Position numbers and translations under genes: made by a program
The notes under the pieces: model-generated
Told to the model about the DNA's origin: nothing
What the model saw: only the letters and a program-made list of their open reading frames with translations
The model's database searches: none
DNA from: an uncultured Candidatus Altimarinota bacterium
Lineage (GTDB): Bacteria > Patescibacteriota > Gracilibacteria > BD1-5 > UBA2023
Reading direction: 5' to 3'
Assembly: GCA_938036655.1 (NCBI GenBank)
Contig: CALHQS010000063.1
Span: 1 to 16,689 of the forward strand
Length of the DNA stretch: 16,689 bases
Shown here: piece after piece, positions 14,059-16,689 of the stretch
Position numbering within the stretch: position 1 is the stretch's first letter
Layout: the number at the start of each line of letters is the position of its first letter

Positions 14059-14619
14059 ATGATTGAAATTCTCTGTAATTTTTTCTCGCATATTGCCAAT
14101 TCGTGGTGTATCATGCTATGAATATCATATTCGCATGCTGGAATTCGACCAAATTTTCTCGCTCCATGGGCGTTTCGAACAGGAGGCGAATTTATGTGGT
14201 ATGAGCCGTACTGGTTTCTTTTGATTTCGGGCTCTGGAACGATATTGTTTGAATTGGATAGTCAATTTTTTCAATGGATTTCAGAGATTTGGTGGATATT
14301 TTTGACTTCTATTATTGTGAGTGCGATCATCGATTATCTCATTCTTTCCGAAATTTCCGCATTGTATCAGCAAAAATCTTCCATCAAATCACATAATTCT
14401 CTTTTTTCTTGGATTTTTGTTTTGTGGAGAATTTTCGTTCCAGATATTTTCATTGCGAGTACTCTCGCGGCTTTTGTCGCCAAAATTACTTTTTCCAAAA
14501 AACAAATCCTCGGCCTCGTGTTTTTAGCGCATATTTTACGAGTCGCGTTTATGGTGTTTCTCATGTATTCGATTCAAAGCGGTATTTGAGAATCGCTTTG
14601 CTTGCCATGGAAATGCTAA
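14059..14619 (+). CDS. Unidentified multi-pass membrane protein (UGA = Gly)
   Basis: With UGA as glycine the frame is open for 186 aa from ATG 14059 to TAA 14617-14619. TGA gives Gly21 (14119-14121) and Gly177 (14587-14589). Hydrophobic, Trp/Phe-rich segments lie at about 50-65, 72-94, 114-140 and 148-172, so three to four membrane passes are likely. The tail GIGESLCLPWKC contains two of four cysteines. An alternative start is ATG 14194 (141 aa plus tail), which has AGGAGG at 14181-14186 with a 7-base spacer, the only good Shine-Dalgarno in the window; the upstream start keeps the part GIRPNFLAPWAFRTGGEF. I recognise no family. It is transcribed alone from a promoter inside a palindrome and faces a minus-strand gene. 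Confidence 0.7.
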
Positions 14620-14621
14620 AA

Positions 14622-14655
14622 TTTTTTCAAAAAATTCCCATTTCGGGAATTTTAT
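14622..14655. terminator. Bidirectional terminator between convergent genes
   Basis: AAAATTCCC (14631-14639) pairs with GGGAATTTT (14645-14653) around ATTTC. On the minus strand six T follow the stem; on the plus strand four T follow. The minus-strand gene's TAA stop (14654-14652) overlaps the stem. Confidence 0.8.
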
Positions 14656-16385
14656 TGTATCGTGACGATATCAGCAATTTTTTGTTCGTTGACTTCTGAA
14701 CAATATGTAAGCGAATATTTATTTTCAGCGATTTTTTCAAAAATAATTTGATATGAACAATTCTGATTTTTCTGATTTTCGAGCGGATCTTTTGGAATTG
14801 TTCCCAAAAATTCTGGCGATAAATCCGAGATTGTTCCAGGTATTTTCCCGTATTTCGCATAATAATTTTGGATTTTTGTAGAAATCGTCGCTACAATATG
14901 TTTGCGAGCATTGTCGCGAAGTTGCATTTTTGGTATTTCATCAGGATTTTTGGCTTGCGACTGCAAAATTTTTGTGTCAGAATTTTCAAAATTTTCATCG
15001 TACGTGATAAAATATGTCCCATCAGGTTGTTGCCTTTCCGTACACGCCGAAATTTTGTATCATTGTAAATCCCGAGTTGTCTCGTATTTGAAACCAAAAG
15101 TACAATGCGTCCCAACTTGCCCATCAAGCGGATCTTTCGGTGCATTGATGACATCGAGACTTTTTGGATATTTTTCGTGTTCTTCATAATATTCATCCAA
15201 CATCATGGTAATATTTCTGAGCGCTGCTTGACGATTTGTGTCGCGTAAACGCTCCAAGTAATGATTCATTGATAGTTGTGCTCCGTACACAATTGCTTCT
15301 GCTACTTCTTTTGCAGTCGGCACATCGATTTGAAAAATGAAAACGCCATCTTTTTCCGAAAATTGCACACTCTGCACAATTTTTCGAAGCATGGTTTCCA
15401 GTTTTTTATTTTCCAAAGAAATCGATTCCGCTAAATTTTGAGCCAAACTTGCCTCATATATTTTTTTGATATCTTCCACAGAATCATTATTATCCTCGAT
15501 AATGACTTTGATGACAACTCGATGCTCGTTCTTCTGGTCGTACTCCATCGCAATCGTTACGTTCTGACCCGGCCCCATTGCTTGGTGTATCACTAAAAAA
15601 GTATTTTCATTGATTTGAATTTTTCCCAAATGTTCTTTCAAAGTAATCTTTCCCTTCTCAGGGTCAATCCCGTTCATAAATAATATATTCCTAATGGCAA
15701 CATCGGGAGAAATATGATTTCCAGTGATTTTCCCATATTCTTGCGTCTGAGTTTTTTGAATTTTCGCAGAATTGTCCGTTATTTTATAATTTGAAGGCTT
15801 TTCATCAGCAAATTTTATAACAAAACCATGATTATTTGTCTGAAAATCTATTTTTTCTTTGTTATCACTCAACTGACTGAGTAGACCCACCACCAACACT
15901 GTCTGAAAATCTATTTCTTCTTTGTCATTACTCAACACAAGCGCTTCGGCAATTTTTTCATGATCCAAATTTTCCCAATTATACGAACCTTCTGTCACCA
16001 CTTTCCCAAAAATTTTTCTCTCAAGGGCATTGATACTAAAAATCCCTCCAAAATTTTTGATTTCACCCAAAAAATTATATATTTCCTTTCAATAAGGCAC
16101 GGTCGCGATGAATCCGGAATTTCTCGCCACATCCAAAAATTCGTTAATATAGCCCTCGATCGGCTTTGTATTGATAATCCAAAGAGTTGATCCATACGCA
16201 TTTTCGCTTTCAACTATGGCGAATTGCTGACGAATATCGAGTGCCGAAATATTTTTTGTTTCAGAATTATTTTGATTTTCGCTTTCTGGTGTGCTTGTTT
16301 TTGGTTCTATTAAGATTTTGTACGCACCAAAGACGCTTCCGCCCAACACCAAAACTATCAAAATAATTATAAAAATTTTCTTCAT
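14652..16385 (-). CDS. Membrane-anchored extracellular protein with two pseudopilin-like C-terminal repeats (UGA = Gly)
   Basis: Under the standard code this looks like three separate frames, but they are in one frame joined by TGA codons at 16091-16089 (Gly99) and 15062-15060 (Gly442), giving a single 577-aa protein. Residues 1-26 (MKKIFIIILIVLVLGGSVFG start) form a signal anchor or signal peptide, followed by a Ser/Asn/Glu-rich linker. The central part to about 380 matches nothing I know. The C-terminus holds two related units, about 385-460 and 490-565. Each has a helix ending in a Tyr-Tyr pair and a short KYP or KIP turn, then PKDPL and one or more cysteines. This order resembles the C-terminal half of GspG/type IV pilin-like proteins, but the N-terminal pilin helix is absent. 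A surface or secreted structural or adhesive role is inference. It has a minus-strand promoter and a terminator. Confidence 0.78.
15837..15936 (-). repeat. Intragenic direct repeat, 63-base spacing
   Basis: A 37-base block at 15900-15936 recurs at 15837-15873 with three mismatches. The offset of 63 bases keeps frame and yields two similar peptides, LSNDKEEIDFQT and LSDNKEKIDFQT, in the central part of the 577-aa protein. The intervening 26 bases do not match. Confidence 0.85.
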
Positions 16386-16413
16386 AAAAACTTAAAAAAC
16401 AATAAACAAACAC

Positions 16414-16442
16414 ATTATAATGGAAAATTTTTTATTTTGCAA
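16414..16442 (-). promoter_or_regulatory. Promoter of the 577-aa surface protein gene
   Basis: On the minus strand TTGCAA (16442-16437) is followed after 17 bases by a perfect TATAAT (16419-16414). The -10 lies 28 bases from the ATG at 16385. Confidence 0.65.
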
Positions 16443-16643
16443 AAAACTTCTAAATTTTATTTTTTGTTCAAAAATTGTATACAATAATTTTTTAAAGATT
16501 TTAGTTGCAAAAATTCGTAGTTTTTTTGCCAATTTTTGTAAACTTTTTCTCTCAAAAAAAATTTTTTTACACTTGATTTTTCGCTATTTTAAGGGGAAAA
16601 ATATTTTTGATGGCTTTTTTGTGATTTTTTCTTGAAAATTCTT

Positions 16644-16671
16644 TTGACTTTTCTCTCTTTTTCAATATAAA
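16644..16671 (+). promoter_or_regulatory. Promoter pointing off the right edge
   Basis: TTGACT (16644-16649) and TATAAA (16666-16671) are 16 bases apart. Transcription would start near 16678 in the more GC-rich CACTGCCAGCGGG, so the gene or RNA it serves lies outside the window. Confidence 0.55.
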
Positions 16672-16689
16672 TTTCCCACTGCCAGCGGG

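Larger units (their letters stand above)
16386..16689. other. Gene-free right end
   Basis: This very T/A-rich stretch has no convincing coding frame. It carries a minus-strand promoter for the 577-aa gene and a plus-strand promoter near the edge, and nothing else recognisable. Confidence 0.7.

Noticed and set aside
14409..14699. Other plus-strand frames across the membrane-protein gene and the convergent terminator
   Set aside because: They are out of frame with the better-supported gene at 14059, and the longest crosses the terminator hairpin.
4761..16385. UGA as tryptophan (code 4)
   Set aside because: TGA positions align with Gly, Ala or Ser in IF-1, RNase III and the paralogue pair, and Trp is encoded by TGG throughout.
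14652..16385. Three separate minus-strand genes (16385-16089, 16070-15060, 14966-14652)
   Set aside because: They are in one frame, separated only by TGA codons and short open stretches; the second and third frames have no proper leader, and one pseudopilin-like unit spans the second TGA.
16610..16689. Code-25 frame from ATG 16610 running off the right edge (MAFLGFFLENSF start)
   Set aside because: T-rich DNA is open by chance once TGA is a sense codon; it overlaps the -35 and -10 of the edge promoter and has low-complexity Phe-rich content.
1..16689. tRNA, rRNA, CRISPR arrays, insertion sequences and attachment sites
   Set aside because: None was recognisable by reading: no cloverleaf with a GGTTCGAA-type arm, no regularly spaced repeats, no transposase and no long terminal inverted repeats.

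Overview
This AT-rich window reads as a piece of a Candidate Phyla Radiation (Patescibacteria) chromosome that uses genetic code 25, in which UGA is glycine, as in Gracilibacteria (BD1-5) and Absconditabacteria (SR1). The evidence is internal. In-frame TGA codons fall where glycine or another small residue belongs: the LPG motif of IF-1 (6865-6867), the SKKK-G-EQ motif of the RNase III dsRNA-binding domain (13871-13873), and the position after the catalytic cysteine of a papain-like peptidase. Every gene ends in TAA or TAG. Under the standard code one gene disappears, infA is lost, and three others are truncated or split.

Layout. (1) 43-4658: typA/bipA and infB, two translational GTPases, each with its own terminator; infB also has two tandem promoters. 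(2) 4700-6627: an accessory island of three separately transcribed small genes. Two are paralogous four-helix membrane proteins, and between them is a cytoplasmic C39-like cysteine peptidase. The terminators and promoters in the island are repeated copies of each other. The first two genes are rich in UGA and ATA codons; the third has no UGA and host-like codons. (3) 6742-12687: a compact ribosomal superoperon, infA-rpmJ-rpsM-rpsK-rpsD-rpoA-rplQ-rplM-rpsI-rpsL-rpsG-rpmA-rpmF. It joins the alpha operon, the L13-S9 pair, the start of the str operon, L27 and a zinc-less L32, and ends at a double terminator. (4) 12710-13960: nusB-rnc, a 3-nt-spaced pair for rRNA antitermination and processing. (5) 14028-14619: an unidentified membrane protein behind a perfect palindrome that covers its -10 box. 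(6) 16385-14652, minus strand: one 577-aa membrane-anchored extracellular protein with two C-terminal pseudopilin-like repeats, read through two UGA codons. (7) The right end has no gene but carries divergent promoters.

Most of the window is translation machinery. Almost all genes lack a Shine-Dalgarno sequence and start behind U/A-rich leaders. No tRNA, rRNA, CRISPR array or insertion sequence was seen. The least ordinary parts are the island at 4700-6627, the cysteine-free L32, the RNase III active-site substitution and the pseudopilin-repeat surface protein.
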